Positions 18,545 through 30,035 are shown, counted from the stretch's first letter. The stretch: DNA of 64,000 nucleotides from Chromatiales bacterium (GCA_028280505.1 JANQLO010000048.1:1-64000), one strand, 5' to 3'. Program-made: numbers and translations. Notes: generated from the sequence alone by a model not told the origin.

Positions 18545-19110
18545 TTCTATACATCCATGGCTTCAGCAGCTGCGGTTGGGGGCACAAGTCACTGCAATTA
18601 AGATACTTTTTCGGCACCTCACAGGTTATTGCGCCCGATCTGCCGTTCACTCCCGATGCCGCAATTCGACATCTGCAAAACCTGCTGCACCGCTATCCGG
18701 TGAAGGCGCTCATAGGGGCCTCACTCGGCGGCTTTTATGCCGCGCACCTCAACACCATGCGATCGCTCCCCAGCGTGCTGATCAACCCGGTCGTTCACCC
18801 GGGCAGACTGCAAGTCGAATTCGCCGGTACACACCGACGTTGGTGCGACAATATGTTTTTCGAAGTCGATACCGCGTATTTGGATGCGCTGAACGCAATG
18901 CAACGCAAGCAGCTCCGCGACAACGAACACTATCTGGTCTTGCTGCAACAAGGAGACGAGGTTCTCGATTACCGCCAGGCCGAGGCTTTCTACAGTCACC
19001 ACCACATCGTGTCGCTGCCGGGTGGGGACCACCGCTTCAGCGACATCGGTAATCAACTGCCGTTGATCGCCGATTGGCTGCGGCGAAAAGGCGCTCTGCC
19101 CTCCGAATAG
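18541..19110 (+). CDS. yqiA: YqiA-type alpha/beta-hydrolase esterase
   Basis: The start is ATG 18541, overlapping the moeB stop by 4 bp. The 189-residue protein starts MILYIHGFSSCGWGHKSLQL, has the nucleophile elbow GASLGGFYA and a late GGDHRF histidine, and includes NPVVHPG. This is the compact YqiA/YcfP esterase family. Its members are cytoplasmic carboxylesterases acting on short acyl esters; the physiological substrate is unknown. It is coupled to moeB and followed after 13 nt by a methyltransferase gene. Confidence 0.85.
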   Translation: MILYIHGFSSCGWGHKSLQLRYFFGTSQVIAPDLPFTPDAAIRHLQNLLHRYPVKALIGASLGGFYAAHLNTMRSLPSVLINPVVHPGRLQVEFAGTHRRWCDNMFFEVDTAYLDALNAMQRKQLRDNEHYLVLLQQGDEVLDYRQAEAFYSHHHIVSLPGGDHRFSDIGNQLPLIADWLRRKGALPSE

Positions 19111-19123
19111 ACGACAAACATCC

Positions 19124-19726
19124 ATGCCCAAAAAAACCAAACCACCGCTGGATCTGGAACGCCTGCGTCAGGACATCGTGTTCGATGCCGAATTGCTCGG
19201 CCATCGACTGAACTTCCACACCACCTGGGGGCTATTCTCACCCAAGGCAATCGACGACGGTACCCAACTGCTCCTCAATCACCTGGAAGTCCGCCCGGAT
19301 GATCACGCGCTCGACCTGGGTTGCGGCTATGGCCCGCTGGGATTGGCCATCGCATGTGCCGCACCCCGAGGCGGTTGCCTCATGGTCGACAAGGACTTCG
19401 TCGCGGTCGACTACGCCAATGCCAATGCGAAACGCAATCACATCGGCAATGCCAAAGCGATGCTCAGCGACGGCCTGAACCAGGTCGACACCGGACCATT
19501 CACTCTCGCCGTCACCAATCTGCCCGCCAAGACCAGCAAGGAGCACTACTACCTGTTCTTTCACGATATCCGCGAAAACCTGGTGCCGGGCGGCCGCTTC
19601 TACGTCGTCGTCATCACCGGACTTCGCGAGTTCATCGCCCGCGCCTTCGTGGAGGTATTCGGCAATCACCGCAAAATCAAACAGGGCCGTCAGTACACCG
19701 TTGCCATGGCGGAACGTTCAAAATGA
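19124..19726 (+). CDS. RsmC-like class I SAM-dependent methyltransferase
   Basis: The 200-residue protein resembles the C-terminal catalytic half of 16S rRNA guanine-N2 methyltransferases such as RsmC. FHTTWGLFSPKAIDDGTQLL is followed by the SAM motif ALDLGCGYGPLGLAIACA and VDKDFVAVDYA. However, the position normally occupied by NPP(F/Y) reads TNLPAKTSKE, so the canonical Asn-Pro-Pro catalytic motif is missing. It may methylate a different substrate or have altered chemistry. The N-terminal non-catalytic domain of RsmC is absent. No target can be named. Confidence 0.75.
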   Translation: MPKKTKPPLDLERLRQDIVFDAELLGHRLNFHTTWGLFSPKAIDDGTQLLLNHLEVRPDDHALDLGCGYGPLGLAIACAAPRGGCLMVDKDFVAVDYANANAKRNHIGNAKAMLSDGLNQVDTGPFTLAVTNLPAKTSKEHYYLFFHDIRENLVPGGRFYVVVITGLREFIARAFVEVFGNHRKIKQGRQYTVAMAERSK

Positions 19727-19908
19727 TGCCTTCACGTAGAACGATCGATCGAGTAACCACACTCGATTCCTGAAAATACCCTTATTCAGCACCACGGGAA
19801 TGATTCGCCCCTGAAAACGTCACACAATGGTAAAGTCGAACCGAGAACAACAGTGCCCGAACCAACCGACCGGGACTACTGCTACCTGTATCAAGGGGTT
19901 GCACCTCG

Positions 19909-20946
19909 ATGAACGTCGGTAACGACCAGCCGGACTGCGATGCCGCCGCCGAATATCTTCGGATGGCGGTGCCTTTGATGGCCAAACACAATGTACCGGC
20001 AACACCACAAAACTACGCGACCTGGTATACCTACGTCAGCGGTGAGATTCCCGAACTCAACGCCGAAATCGACCGCCTGATCCAGGAATGCCGAAGCTTC
20101 TCCGCAGCAACCAATGTCCAGCTTTATCGTCAGTTCGTCGCCGACCAGGATCTGAATCAGATTGACGAGGTTCGCACAGGGCTCAACCAGATCCTGATCG
20201 ATGTCGGTAACTCGCTCGACAGAGCCGGCAACGACGCAAACGCCTACCAAGACACGCTCGGCAGTCTGGCAACCCAGGCCACGCAACAAGACGACCTCAG
20301 CGGCATACGCTCTCTTTTGACCACGCTGATCAAAGAGACGCGCACCATGCAGACCATGACGCAAGGCATGCATGCGCAATTCGAATCCAAAACACGGGAA
20401 GTCGAAGCACTGCAACAGGAACTGCAACTCGAACGCAAACGCGCGATCACCGACCCACTAACCGGTCTGTACAACCGACTCGCCCTGATCGATAAACTCA
20501 ATGCCGTCATCGCCGAGATGGCCGACGGCAGTGGTCCGCCGTCCTTGATCATGGTCGATATCGACGACTTTAAAAACATCAACGACAAGCACGGCCATTT
20601 GATCGGCGACCGGGTGATCCGTTTCGTCGCCCAAGTACTGGAAAAAAACATCAAGGGCAGAGACTGCGCCGCACGCTATGGCGGGGAAGAGTTCACCGTA
20701 CTGCTGCCGCAAACGCCCGTCGCCGGTGCGCGTTCCGTTGCCGAGGCCATCCGCAAGGCCGTGGCGCATGCACAACTGGTACGTGCGGACAACAAGGAAT
20801 CGCTGGGGCAGATCACCGTATCAGCCGGCGTAGCGACCTATCGCCGCGGCGAAGACGTCATAGAATTCATCGACCGTGCCGACCAGGCGATGTATCGTTC
20901 GAAACACAGTGGGCGCAATCAAGTCAGCATCGCACACGACCTCTGA
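19909..20946 (+). CDS. Diguanylate cyclase (GGDEF domain)
   Basis: The 345-residue protein makes cyclic di-GMP from two GTP. The N-terminal 170 residues are helical with no membrane segment; a coiled coil (about 145-175) leads into the GGDEF domain starting at ITDPLTGLYNRLALIDKL. The active site is RYGGEEFTVLLPQT and the substrate region MVDIDDFKNINDKHGH is intact, so the enzyme should be active. The usual RxxD inhibitory site five residues upstream reads KGRD, so feedback inhibition may be weakened. It is soluble and stands alone, convergent with the FemAB-type gene. The input signal is unknown. Confidence 0.92.
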   Translation: MNVGNDQPDCDAAAEYLRMAVPLMAKHNVPATPQNYATWYTYVSGEIPELNAEIDRLIQECRSFSAATNVQLYRQFVADQDLNQIDEVRTGLNQILIDVGNSLDRAGNDANAYQDTLGSLATQATQQDDLSGIRSLLTTLIKETRTMQTMTQGMHAQFESKTREVEALQQELQLERKRAITDPLTGLYNRLALIDKLNAVIAEMADGSGPPSLIMVDIDDFKNINDKHGHLIGDRVIRFVAQVLEKNIKGRDCAARYGGEEFTVLLPQTPVAGARSVAEAIRKAVAHAQLVRADNKESLGQITVSAGVATYRRGEDVIEFIDRADQAMYRSKHSGRNQVSIAHDL

Positions 20947-20958
20947 CGCCGGTAGAGA

Positions 20959-21996
20959 TTACGCCAAGCCGCGCGCCAACCAAGGACCGATGGCCCGGCT
21001 CACACCAACCGGCAGACGTTTCCAGGCATTGATGAACAGACGGTATTTCGGATTGTTCGGATTGAGATCCGGCATCTCTTTCGCTTTCACCAAATGGTAT
21101 TCGTAGCTCAGCGGCTCGGGCTCGAAACCCCAGTGTTTCTTGAACCGATACGACCCGGTATCGATCTTGCTGCGGCCAAAATCGAACAAGCGATAACCGC
21201 GTTCTACCGCGCGACGCATGACCTCCCAATACATGAAGTCGTTGGCTGCTAGATTGCGCGCAGCGGAGATACCGCCGCCGTAAAAAGGCAATACCTGGTC
21301 CCGGAAATAATAATTCATCACGGACGCAACGACCTGACCTTCGTGGCGTACGGTGACGATGTCGACATCGTCACCGAACTCGGCGCGTATCGCCCGGAAA
21401 TGCGATTTCGGAAAAACGGGCGTGCCCAGATTACGTACGCTCTCGGAATAGGCCTGATAGAGATTGTCGATACCATCGTCCAGTTCACCGACCAGACCGG
21501 CCTTGATTCCCTTGCGCACCATCGCCCGTTGTTTGCGCGGAATGGCACTGAGATTGGCGTCATGATCCTCGCTGATCGCCTTTTTGAAGGTCACATACAA
21601 ACCGTCCTTACGCAACCAGTCGCTGCGCACCGGCCGTTCGTTGCGTAGCTCCAGATGATCGACACCACGTTCGGCAGCCAAGGCCATGGCCCGCGTCTCC
21701 AAGGCCTCGCGCGAAACCTCATCGTCTGCGAGTACGCCGCCATACACGCAAAAAGGCACCGAGATCAGTGCATGACCGAACAACAAATGCTTGATCTCGC
21801 CGAGCGGCAGTACACCGCACAAACGTCCACCACATTCGGCCAACAAATAATGCCCGGGATAGCGGTAAGTGGACTCGATCAGCCGCTTCCAGCCATAACG
21901 ATGGAAAAAGCTGCCCTGCGGATGCGCCAGAACATAATCGTCCCACATTTGCGCATCGTTCTCGGACGCGGTACGAATCTGGATTTGGTCAGTCAC
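20959..21996 (-). CDS. FemAB family protein of the XrtA/PEP-CTERM type
   Basis: The 345-residue GNAT-fold protein closely resembles the FemAB-like family linked to exosortase A/PEP-CTERM systems. Key segments are HPQGSFFHRYGWKRLIESTY, AIPRKQRAMVRKGIKAGL and FPKSHFRAIRAEFGDDVDIV, and then FDFGRSKIDTGSYRFKKHWG. Relatives transfer an aminoacyl group, probably onto an envelope polymer. The start is GTG 21996. No exosortase, prsK/prsR or glycosyltransferase gene is nearby, so the gene is detached from its usual locus. It is on the same strand as gatCAB, 111 nt downstream of gatB. Confidence 0.85.
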   Translation of the reverse strand: MTDQIQIRTASENDAQMWDDYVLAHPQGSFFHRYGWKRLIESTYRYPGHYLLAECGGRLCGVLPLGEIKHLLFGHALISVPFCVYGGVLADDEVSREALETRAMALAAERGVDHLELRNERPVRSDWLRKDGLYVTFKKAISEDHDANLSAIPRKQRAMVRKGIKAGLVGELDDGIDNLYQAYSESVRNLGTPVFPKSHFRAIRAEFGDDVDIVTVRHEGQVVASVMNYYFRDQVLPFYGGGISAARNLAANDFMYWEVMRRAVERGYRLFDFGRSKIDTGSYRFKKHWGFEPEPLSYEYHLVKAKEMPDLNPNNPKYRLFINAWKRLPVGVSRAIGPWLARGLA

Positions 21997-22107
21997 ACAA
22001 GACCCCGGACGATGTTTACAAAGGATCGGCCGCCACTCGAACGAGCTACCCCGCTGACGGGCGTTAAGGTACTCACGACTCCGCCATCGGCCGCGACAGA
22101 TTACCCT

Positions 22108-23550
22108 TTAGCTGAGTTTTTTGCGTAACAGTTCGTTGACCTGTTGCGGATTGGCCTTGCCCTGCGACTGCTTCATGATCTGGCCGACGAAAAAGCCGAT
22201 CATCTTGGGCTGCTTGGCCGGATCGGCATTGCGATAATTCTCGACCTGCACCGGATTGGCCGCAAGCACGGCATCGACCAGGGCCTCGATCGCACCGGTA
22301 TCGGTGATCTGTTTCAGCCCTTTGGCCGCGATTACCGCATCGGCACTGCCCTCACCGGCCCACATCGCGGCGAAGACCTCTTTGCCGATCTTGCCGGAAA
22401 TGGTGTTGTCGTGAATGCGTGCGACCAATTGCCCGAATGCCTCGGCATCGACCGGGCTGGCATCGATATCGATACCGTCGCGGTTCAGCGCCGCGGCCAA
22501 CTCACCCATGACCCAGTTGGCCGCGAGCTTGGCGTCACCGCCGATCTCGGCGACAGCCTCGAAATAGTCGGCCAACGGGCGGCTGGCGGTCAATACATCG
22601 GCGTCGTAGGTCGACAGACCATAGTCACTCTGAAAACGTGCCAGACGTGCATCCGGCAGTTCGGGCATCGTGGCCATCACGTCGGCGATAAAGGCCTCGT
22701 CGATTTCCAACGGCAGCAGATCGGGATCGGGAAAATAGCGATAATCGTTGGCCTCTTCCTTCGTCCGCATGGAACGGGTCTCGTCCTTGGCCGCATCGTA
22801 CAAACGGGTCTCCTGCACCACTTTGCCGCCATCCTCGATGACCTCGATCTGACGTTCGATTTCGAAATTGATTGCCTTCTCCAGAAAACGGAAGGAATTG
22901 ATGTTTTTCAACTCGGCACGGGTACCGAACTCGGCCTGGCCCTTCGGACGAATCGACACGTTGGCATCTACACGGAAAGAGCCTTCCTGCATATTACCGT
23001 CGCAGATGCCGATATAGGTTACGATCTGATGGATCTTCTTGGCATAAGCGACCGCCTCCTTGGCGGAGCGCATATCGGGCTCGGAGACGATCTCGAGCAA
23101 AGGCGTACCGGCACGATTCAGATCGATCCCGGTCATGCCATGGAAATCTTCGTGCAGCGATTTGCCCGCATCTTCTTCCAGATGCGCGCGGGTCACGCCG
23201 ATGGTCTTGACATCACCGTCGTCCAGCACGATCTCGACAGAGCCCTCACCGACCACCGGCAGCTCGTATTGGCTGATCTGATAACCCTTGGGCAGGTCGG
23301 GATAGAAGTAATTTTTGCGTGCGAACACCGAACGTTCGGCGACCCGCGCATCGATCGCCTTGCCGAAACGCACCGCCATACGTACGGCATCGCGGTTCAG
23401 CACCGGCAAGACACCCGGCATACCGAGATCGATCAAGGCCGCCTGCGTATTGGGCTCGGCGCCGAAGGCCGTCGAAGAACCGGAAAAGATCTTCGATTTG
23501 GTCGCGAGCTGGGTATGAATCTCAAGCCCGATTACGGTTTCCCATTGCAT
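22108..23550 (-). CDS. gatB: Asp/Glu-tRNA amidotransferase subunit B
   Basis: The subunit binds tRNA and phosphorylates the misacylated Asp-tRNA(Asn) or Glu-tRNA(Gln) so that ammonia from GatA can convert it. The 480-residue product starts [20 protein letters not shown], includes [20 protein letters not shown], and ends in the YqeY-like tail with [15 protein letters not shown]. All are typical. It is the last gene of the gatC-gatA-gatB operon. A 478-residue open frame on the opposite strand (22144-23580) is an antisense shadow. Confidence 0.97.
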   Translation of the reverse strand: MQWETVIGLEIHTQLATKSKIFSGSSTAFGAEPNTQAALIDLGMPGVLPVLNRDAVRMAVRFGKAIDARVAERSVFARKNYFYPDLPKGYQISQYELPVVGEGSVEIVLDDGDVKTIGVTRAHLEEDAGKSLHEDFHGMTGIDLNRAGTPLLEIVSEPDMRSAKEAVAYAKKIHQIVTYIGICDGNMQEGSFRVDANVSIRPKGQAEFGTRAELKNINSFRFLEKAINFEIERQIEVIEDGGKVVQETRLYDAAKDETRSMRTKEEANDYRYFPDPDLLPLEIDEAFIADVMATMPELPDARLARFQSDYGLSTYDADVLTASRPLADYFEAVAEIGGDAKLAANWVMGELAAALNRDGIDIDASPVDAEAFGQLVARIHDNTISGKIGKEVFAAMWAGEGSADAVIAAKGLKQITDTGAIEALVDAVLAANPVQVENYRNADPAKQPKMIGFFVGQIMKQSQGKANPQQVNELLRKKLS

Positions 23551-23614
23551 GGTTTACTAATCCAAGAATCAGTTCGTTGATCGTTCTGCCGTGCAAAACA
23601 CGCTACACATCTAC

Positions 23615-25066
23615 TCAGAATCCACCGGGATTCTGTCGATGCCAATCGGTGGCGAGCTGCAACCGATGCGCCGCATTCAGCAATCGTGCTTCATCGAAGT
23701 AATTGCCGATCAATTGCAGACCGACCGGCATACCCGCGCTCATCGGGGCCGGGATCGACACCCCGGGCAGGCCGGCCAGGTTGACCGCGATGGTGTAGAT
23801 ATCGGACAAGTACATCGCCACCGGGTCGTCGGCTTTGGCACCGAGCCGAAAAGCGGTATCCGGTGCGGTCGGTCCGGCAATGAGATCGCATTGCTCGAAA
23901 GCGCGGCGGAAATCATCGGCGATAAGCTGCCGCACCTTCTGTGCCTTCAAATAATAGGCATCGTAGTAACCGGCCGACAGCGCATAGGTACCAATCATGA
24001 TTCGCCGCTGCACCTCGGCGCCGAAGCCCTCGGAACGCGATCGCTTGTAGAGGTCTTCCAGATCCTTCGGATCTTCGCACCGATGGCCATAACGCACACC
24101 GTCGAAACGTGCGAGATTGGATGAACATTCGGCAGGCGCGACCACATAATACGCCGGAACCGATAGGCCCGCGTTAGGCAGACTAATCTCGACCAGAGTG
24201 GCGCCGAGACGCTCGTACTCACTCAACGCTGTCTGGACCGAGGTGGCAACCCCGGCGTCCAGGCCGTCACCCATGAATTCCTTGACCACACCGATGCGCA
24301 AACCACGAATATCGTTGCCGAGCGCACCGACATAGTCATCGACCGGCCGATCGGCACTGGTCGAATCACGCTCGTCGAAACCCGCCATGGCGGACAACAT
24401 GATTGCCGCGTCCTCGGCGCTGCGAGTCATGGGCCCGGCCTGATCGAGTGACGACGCAAAGGCCACCATGCCCCAGCGCGAACACCGCCCATAGGTCGGT
24501 TTGAGGCCGGTAACGCCACTCAATGCCGCCGGCTGGCGGATCGAACCGCCGGTATCGGTGCCGGTCGCCGCGGCGCACAGGCGGGCGGCGACCGCGGCGG
24601 CGGAACCGCCGGATGAGCCGCCGGGCACGGTTTCGGTATCCCAGGGATTACGCACCGGCCCGTAATAGCTGGTCTCGTTCGACGAGCCCATCGCGAACTC
24701 GTCCATATTGGTCTTACCCAACATCACGGCACCGGCCTGCTGCAATCGCTCGACCACGCTTGCGTCGTAGGGCGAGATGAAATTCTCCAGCATGCGTGAA
24801 CCGCAGCTGGTCCGCACGCCTTGGGTGCAGAAAATGTCTTTATGCGCGATGGGTATACCGGTCAGCGGACCGGCATCGCCGGCAGCGATTTTCCGATCCG
24901 CTTCGTCGGCCTGTGCCAGCGCCCGTTCTTCAGTCACGCTGATGAAGGCATTGAGCCGGTCATCGAAGCGCCCAATGCGCTGCAGCATGTGGCGCGTCAA
25001 CTCGGCACTGGAGATTTCGCGCTGTTGCAAGGCCAGCGACAATTCGGCAATCGTCTTGTAATGCAT
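23615..25066 (-). CDS. gatA: Asp/Glu-tRNA amidotransferase subunit A
   Basis: The amidase subunit releases ammonia from glutamine for the transamidation carried out with GatB. The 483-residue product has the amidase-signature catalytic lysine in [12 protein letters not shown] and the serine pair in [17 protein letters not shown] and [12 protein letters not shown]. This is the Lys-cisSer-Ser triad. Length is standard. It lies between gatC (48 nt) and gatB (64 nt). Confidence 0.97.
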   Translation of the reverse strand: MHYKTIAELSLALQQREISSAELTRHMLQRIGRFDDRLNAFISVTEERALAQADEADRKIAAGDAGPLTGIPIAHKDIFCTQGVRTSCGSRMLENFISPYDASVVERLQQAGAVMLGKTNMDEFAMGSSNETSYYGPVRNPWDTETVPGGSSGGSAAAVAARLCAAATGTDTGGSIRQPAALSGVTGLKPTYGRCSRWGMVAFASSLDQAGPMTRSAEDAAIMLSAMAGFDERDSTSADRPVDDYVGALGNDIRGLRIGVVKEFMGDGLDAGVATSVQTALSEYERLGATLVEISLPNAGLSVPAYYVVAPAECSSNLARFDGVRYGHRCEDPKDLEDLYKRSRSEGFGAEVQRRIMIGTYALSAGYYDAYYLKAQKVRQLIADDFRRAFEQCDLIAGPTAPDTAFRLGAKADDPVAMYLSDIYTIAVNLAGLPGVSIPAPMSAGMPVGLQLIGNYFDEARLLNAAHRLQLATDWHRQNPGGF

Positions 25067-25114
25067 GATGGTCCTACTCCGTCGTCGGCATGGCTTGCTT
25101 CTCGATGACGACCC

Positions 25115-25402
25115 TCACTCGATCACCTTGGGTACCAGATAAAGGCCATTTTCGACCGCCGGGCCACCTGCCTGATACCGGTCACGATTGTCCTGCTCGG
25201 TTACGGCATCGTCGCGCAACCGCTGCACGACCTCCAAAGGATGCGCCATGGGTGTTACCCCGCTGGTATCGACGGCGTCCATTTGGGCCACCAAATCGAG
25301 GATACTCGACAGCTCGCGACCGAGCGCCTCGGCCTTATCCGAAGGCATGTCGAGACGGGCGAGATGGGCAATCTTCGCAACATCGTCACTGGAGAGAGAC
25401 AT
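25115..25402 (-). CDS. gatC: Asp/Glu-tRNA amidotransferase subunit C
   Basis: This small subunit wraps around GatA and stabilises the GatCAB complex. The 95-residue product, [20 protein letters not shown], ends in [20 protein letters not shown], matching GatC throughout. It is first in the gatCAB operon and divergent from mreB, 218 nt away. Confidence 0.95.
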   Translation of the reverse strand: MSLSSDDVAKIAHLARLDMPSDKAEALGRELSSILDLVAQMDAVDTSGVTPMAHPLEVVQRLRDDAVTEQDNRDRYQAGGPAVENGLYLVPKVIE

Positions 25403-25488
25403 TGATTTCCATGTTCAATAAAGCCTAACGAGGCGGCGAAATTAACATATCTGGGCATGCTGCCGAAACAAACTGCGAACCGGCGCGC

Positions 25489-25517
25489 TTGCCGAACTGT
25501 GGGGCCGTTGTTAGATT
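25489..25517 (+). promoter_or_regulatory. Candidate sigma-70 promoter of the mreB operon
   Basis: TTGCCG (25489-25494), a 17-nt spacer and TAGATT (25512-25517) lie about 100 nt upstream of mreB in the gap divergent from gatC. The match is moderate and untested. Confidence 0.45.
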
Positions 25518-25620
25518 ACGGCCCTTTCCGGCCATGGGTGCCGGACACACTGCGTAACCTAAACGCCGAGGCCCCTACATGTAATGAGAGGCTGCCCGGC
25601 CGACCAGCGGATGTCACTGA

Positions 25621-26670
<1,050 letters not shown>

Positions 26671-26774
26671 GGACGACCTGCGCCGACGCCGGGACAGACG
26701 CCGGCGATCATCGGTTCGGCGCCGACGCGCCGGACCGGACCCGGCGTCAACCCGCACGAACGGAGAACAGCACC

Positions 26775-27692
26775 ATCAAGCCGATTTTTGCACAGGGCCC
26801 GTCGCAAACCACCCGCCTGGTGGTCGCCGTTCTGCTGTCTGTCATCCTGTTGGTACTCGACCACCGTTTCCATCATCTGGAGCAATTGCGCAGCACCCTG
26901 GCCTTCGTTACCTATCCTTTGCACTATCTCGCCGATCTGCCGTTCACCACATCGCGCTGGGTGGAGGAAACCACCAGCAGCCGCGCACAGCTGTTGCACG
27001 ACAATCGCGAACTCCGCTCGCAGAATCTGCGCCTGCTTGCCGAATTACAGAAGTACGAGTCGCTCCAGGCCGAAAACCTGCGCCTGCGCGATCTGCTCGA
27101 TTCCTCGTTCAAGGTCGGCGACCGCGTATTGGTCGCCGAATTATCCTCGGTCGACCTCGATCCCTACAAGCAACAGGTGATCATCAACAAAGGGGCCGCA
27201 TCGGGAGCCTTCATGGGTCAGCCGGTACTGGACGCACACGCCGTGATGGGCCAGGTGATCAACGTGACGCCCTTCTCGTCGACGGTCCTGCTGATCACCG
27301 ACACCAGCCATGCACTGCCGGTGCAGGTGTTGCGCAACGGCTTGCGCACCATCGCCGTCGGTACGGGCCGTATCGACGAACTCGACTTGCCCTATCTGCC
27401 GACCAACTCGGATATCGTGGAAGGCGACCTGCTCGTCACATCGGGCCTTGGCGGTAAATTCCCGCCCGGCTATCCGGTCGCGACCGTCACCCGAGTCGAC
27501 CGTTCGCCCGGCGCGCCGTTCTCCAGCGTACAGGCCGAACCTCGCGCGCACCTCGACCGCAGCCGCGAGGTGCTTCTGGTATGGACCGTCCCGAACCAGC
27601 TTCCATCGGCGCTCGGTGATGGCGATGAGACACCGGCGGACGAGCCGGTCACGCCACCACAAACAGAAGATCAGACGGAAACCGAGCTATGA
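26775..27692 (+). CDS. mreC: Rod shape-determining protein MreC, probable ATC start
   Basis: This bitopic inner-membrane protein links MreB to PBP2 and RodA. The first conventional in-frame start is GTG 26820. The 15 codons before it read KPIFAQGPSQTTRLV, the conserved MreC N-terminus (E. coli MKPIFSRGPSLQIRL). The codon at the methionine position is ATC (26775-26777), preceded by GGAG about 9 nt upstream, with no ATG, GTG or TTG in reach. ATC is therefore the probable initiator, giving 305 residues. A transmembrane helix near residues 16-32, a coiled coil at about 70-105 and the beta domains follow. The C-terminus is acidic and proline-rich. Confidence 0.9.
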   Translation: MKPIFAQGPSQTTRLVVAVLLSVILLVLDHRFHHLEQLRSTLAFVTYPLHYLADLPFTTSRWVEETTSSRAQLLHDNRELRSQNLRLLAELQKYESLQAENLRLRDLLDSSFKVGDRVLVAELSSVDLDPYKQQVIINKGAASGAFMGQPVLDAHAVMGQVINVTPFSSTVLLITDTSHALPVQVLRNGLRTIAVGTGRIDELDLPYLPTNSDIVEGDLLVTSGLGGKFPPGYPVATVTRVDRSPGAPFSSVQAEPRAHLDRSREVLLVWTVPNQLPSALGDGDETPADEPVTPPQTEDQTETEL

Positions 27693-28174
27693 GCGGCGGC
27701 AGTCCTGGCCGTCTGGTGATCATTTCCACCTTGTGCATCGCCATGCTGTTGATGATCCTGCCAATGCCGGAATGGGCGCGCCCATTCCGGCCGCAATGGG
27801 TCACCCTGGTGTTGATCTATTGGGTGATCGCCTTGCCGCACAGGGTTGGCGTCGGCAGCGGCTTTATCACCGGCATCGTACTCGACGTGCTGACCGGTTC
27901 ACTACTCGGCCAGCACGCACTGGGACTATCGGTCGTCGCTTTCGCCGCCATTCAGCTACACCGGCGGATTCGGGTTTTTCCGTTTTGGCAGCAATCGCTG
28001 GGCATATTGATACTCCTGTTGGTGCAGCATCTGCTGTCACTGTGGGTAATCGGCGCAACCCGCGGCACTGCGCCCGGCCTGCTGTATTGGGCCGTACCCT
28101 TCATCGGCGCCTTGTTGTGGCCGTGGATATTTGTCACGCTGCGCAAGGTCCGTCGCCACTTCAAAATGGCATAA
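27689..28174 (+). CDS. mreD: Rod shape-determining protein MreD
   Basis: This polytopic inner-membrane partner of MreC belongs to the elongasome. The 161-residue product has about five hydrophobic helices and the segment PHRVGVGSGFITGIVLDVLT GLL-like region typical of MreD (with LDVLTGSLLGQHALGLS). It overlaps mreC by 4 bp (ATGA). Basic residues at the C-terminus (LRKVRRHFKMA) suggest a cytoplasmic end. Confidence 0.95.
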   Translation: MSGGSPGRLVIISTLCIAMLLMILPMPEWARPFRPQWVTLVLIYWVIALPHRVGVGSGFITGIVLDVLTGSLLGQHALGLSVVAFAAIQLHRRIRVFPFWQQSLGILILLLVQHLLSLWVIGATRGTAPGLLYWAVPFIGALLWPWIFVTLRKVRRHFKMA

Positions 28175-28199
28175 ACCCGCAACAAGGTCCGCCCGAGGC

Positions 28200-30035
28200 A
28201 TGCAGCTCAAAGACACCATTCGGGAAAGTCAGGCCTTCCTAAGCCGCACCATCGTTGCCGGCTTTCTGGTGCTGATCGCCGTCGCCCTGCTGAGCTGGCG
28301 CATGATGCAACTGCAGATCATCAATCACGAACACTTCACCACGCTATCGCAGGAAAATCGGGTCAAAGTATTGCCTTTGCCACCGACCCGAGGGCTGATC
28401 TACGACCGAAAGGGCGTACTGCTGGCACAAAACCGGCCGGCGTACAGCCTGGAAATCACGCCCGAGCAAGTCGACGACGTCGATCAAACGCTGAACGACC
28501 TGTCAAGCATCATCGCGATCGGCGAAGAGGACCTGGAACGTTTTTGGCAATTGCGCAAGCGCAAACGACGCTTCGACAGCGTACCGATCCGGGTCAACCT
28601 GAGTCCGGACGAGGCCGCGCAGTTCGCGGTCCACCGGCATCGTTTCCCCGGCGTCGACATCAAGACACAGTTGCTGCGGCACTACCCGCATGACGTCAAA
28701 ACCACTCACGTGCTCGGCTACGTCGGTCGCGTCAGCCAACGCGATATGGAGCAAATCGACGTCTCCAATTACGCCGGCACCAGCCATATCGGTAAGAACG
28801 GTGTAGAAAAGACCTACGAATCGGCCCTGCACGGCGAGGTCGGGCTTGAGCAGGTCGAGGTCAACGCCACCGGCCGTCGTGTGCGTACCCTGGCGCAAAC
28901 GCCGCCAAAGCCCGGCGTCGACCTCCATCTGCACCTGGATATCGCGCTACAGGAAGTCGCGATGCGTGCCTTTGGCGAACACAACGGTGCAGCCGTCGCA
29001 ATCAACCCAAAAAATGGCGGCATACTGGCGTTCGTCAGCCAACCGGGATACGACCCCAATTTATTCGTTGAGGGCATCAGCAGCAAACGCTATGCCGAGC
29101 TGCAACAAAACGACAACCGCCCCCTGTACAACCGCGCATTGCGCGGCCAATACCCACCCGGTTCGACGGTCAAACCTTTCGTCGGTCTGGCGGGTCTCGA
29201 ACGCCGCATCATCAATTACGACACCAGCGTCTACTGTCCCGGCTTTTACCAGCTTCCCGGCAACACTCACCGTTACCGCGATTGGAAGAAAACCGGCCAC
29301 GGCCCTATGGACCTGAACGCCTCGATCGTGCAGTCATGCGACGTTTTCTTTTACAAACTCGCACACGACCTGGGTGTCGACCAGCTCAACGAATACCTGG
29401 CGCATTTCGGCTTCGGTAGTCGCACCGGGATCGACCTGACCGGCGAATCCGCCGGGCTGCTGCCGTCGCGCGATTGGAAGCGCCGCGCCCGGCGGCAACC
29501 TTGGTATCCGGGCGAAACCCTGATCATGGGGATCGGCCAAGGCTATTACCTATCGACACCCCTGCAGCTCGCTGCAGCCACCGCAGCCATTGCGAACAAC
29601 GGCACCTTTTACACCCCGCGCGTCGTCGACTATCTGCGCTCGCGCGACTCCGGCGAGATCAACCCCATCCCCCCGCGGGTACATACGATACCGATCGAGC
29701 AGCAACAAAACTGGGACGATGTACGCGACGCCATGGTCGATGTCGTCGAGGGTCCGCGCGGTACGGCCAAACGAATCCGTACCGAGCAGTACCGGATTGC
29801 CGGCAAAACCGGCACCGCACAGGTATTCACGGTCGCACAAGACGAGGAATACGACGAAGATGCGATCGACAAAAAACTGCGTGACCATGCTTTGTTCGTT
29901 GCCTACGCACCAATCGAAGATCCGCAGATCGCAATTGCGATAATCGTAGAAAACGGCGGGCACGGCAGCTCCGTCGCTGCACCGATCGCACGCGAAATCA
30001 TGGACGCCTACCTTCTGCCGGACGACGACACATGA
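28200..30035 (+). CDS. mrdA: Penicillin-binding protein 2 (elongation transpeptidase)
   Basis: The enzyme cross-links peptidoglycan during side-wall growth, together with RodA. The start is ATG 28200; an in-frame start at 28131 would lie inside mreD. The 611-residue product has one N-terminal membrane helix (residues 15-37) and the pedestal domain ([20 protein letters not shown]). In the transpeptidase domain the serine motif is STVK, the second is SCD in [12 protein letters not shown], and the third is KTGTAQ. All catalytic motifs are intact. It overlaps rodA by 4 bp. Confidence 0.97.
   Translation: MQLKDTIRESQAFLSRTIVAGFLVLIAVALLSWRMMQLQIINHEHFTTLSQENRVKVLPLPPTRGLIYDRKGVLLAQNRPAYSLEITPEQVDDVDQTLNDLSSIIAIGEEDLERFWQLRKRKRRFDSVPIRVNLSPDEAAQFAVHRHRFPGVDIKTQLLRHYPHDVKTTHVLGYVGRVSQRDMEQIDVSNYAGTSHIGKNGVEKTYESALHGEVGLEQVEVNATGRRVRTLAQTPPKPGVDLHLHLDIALQEVAMRAFGEHNGAAVAINPKNGGILAFVSQPGYDPNLFVEGISSKRYAELQQNDNRPLYNRALRGQYPPGSTVKPFVGLAGLERRIINYDTSVYCPGFYQLPGNTHRYRDWKKTGHGPMDLNASIVQSCDVFFYKLAHDLGVDQLNEYLAHFGFGSRTGIDLTGESAGLLPSRDWKRRARRQPWYPGETLIMGIGQGYYLSTPLQLAAATAAIANNGTFYTPRVVDYLRSRDSGEINPIPPRVHTIPIEQQQNWDDVRDAMVDVVEGPRGTAKRIRTEQYRIAGKTGTAQVFTVAQDEEYDEDAIDKKLRDHALFVAYAPIEDPQIAIAIIVENGGHGSSVAAPIAREIMDAYLLPDDDT

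Noticed and set aside
22144-23580. 478-codon plus-strand open frame
   Set aside because: It is antisense to gatB along its full length. The predicted protein is rich in His, Arg, Ile and Gly as expected from reading GC-biased codons backwards, and matches no family.
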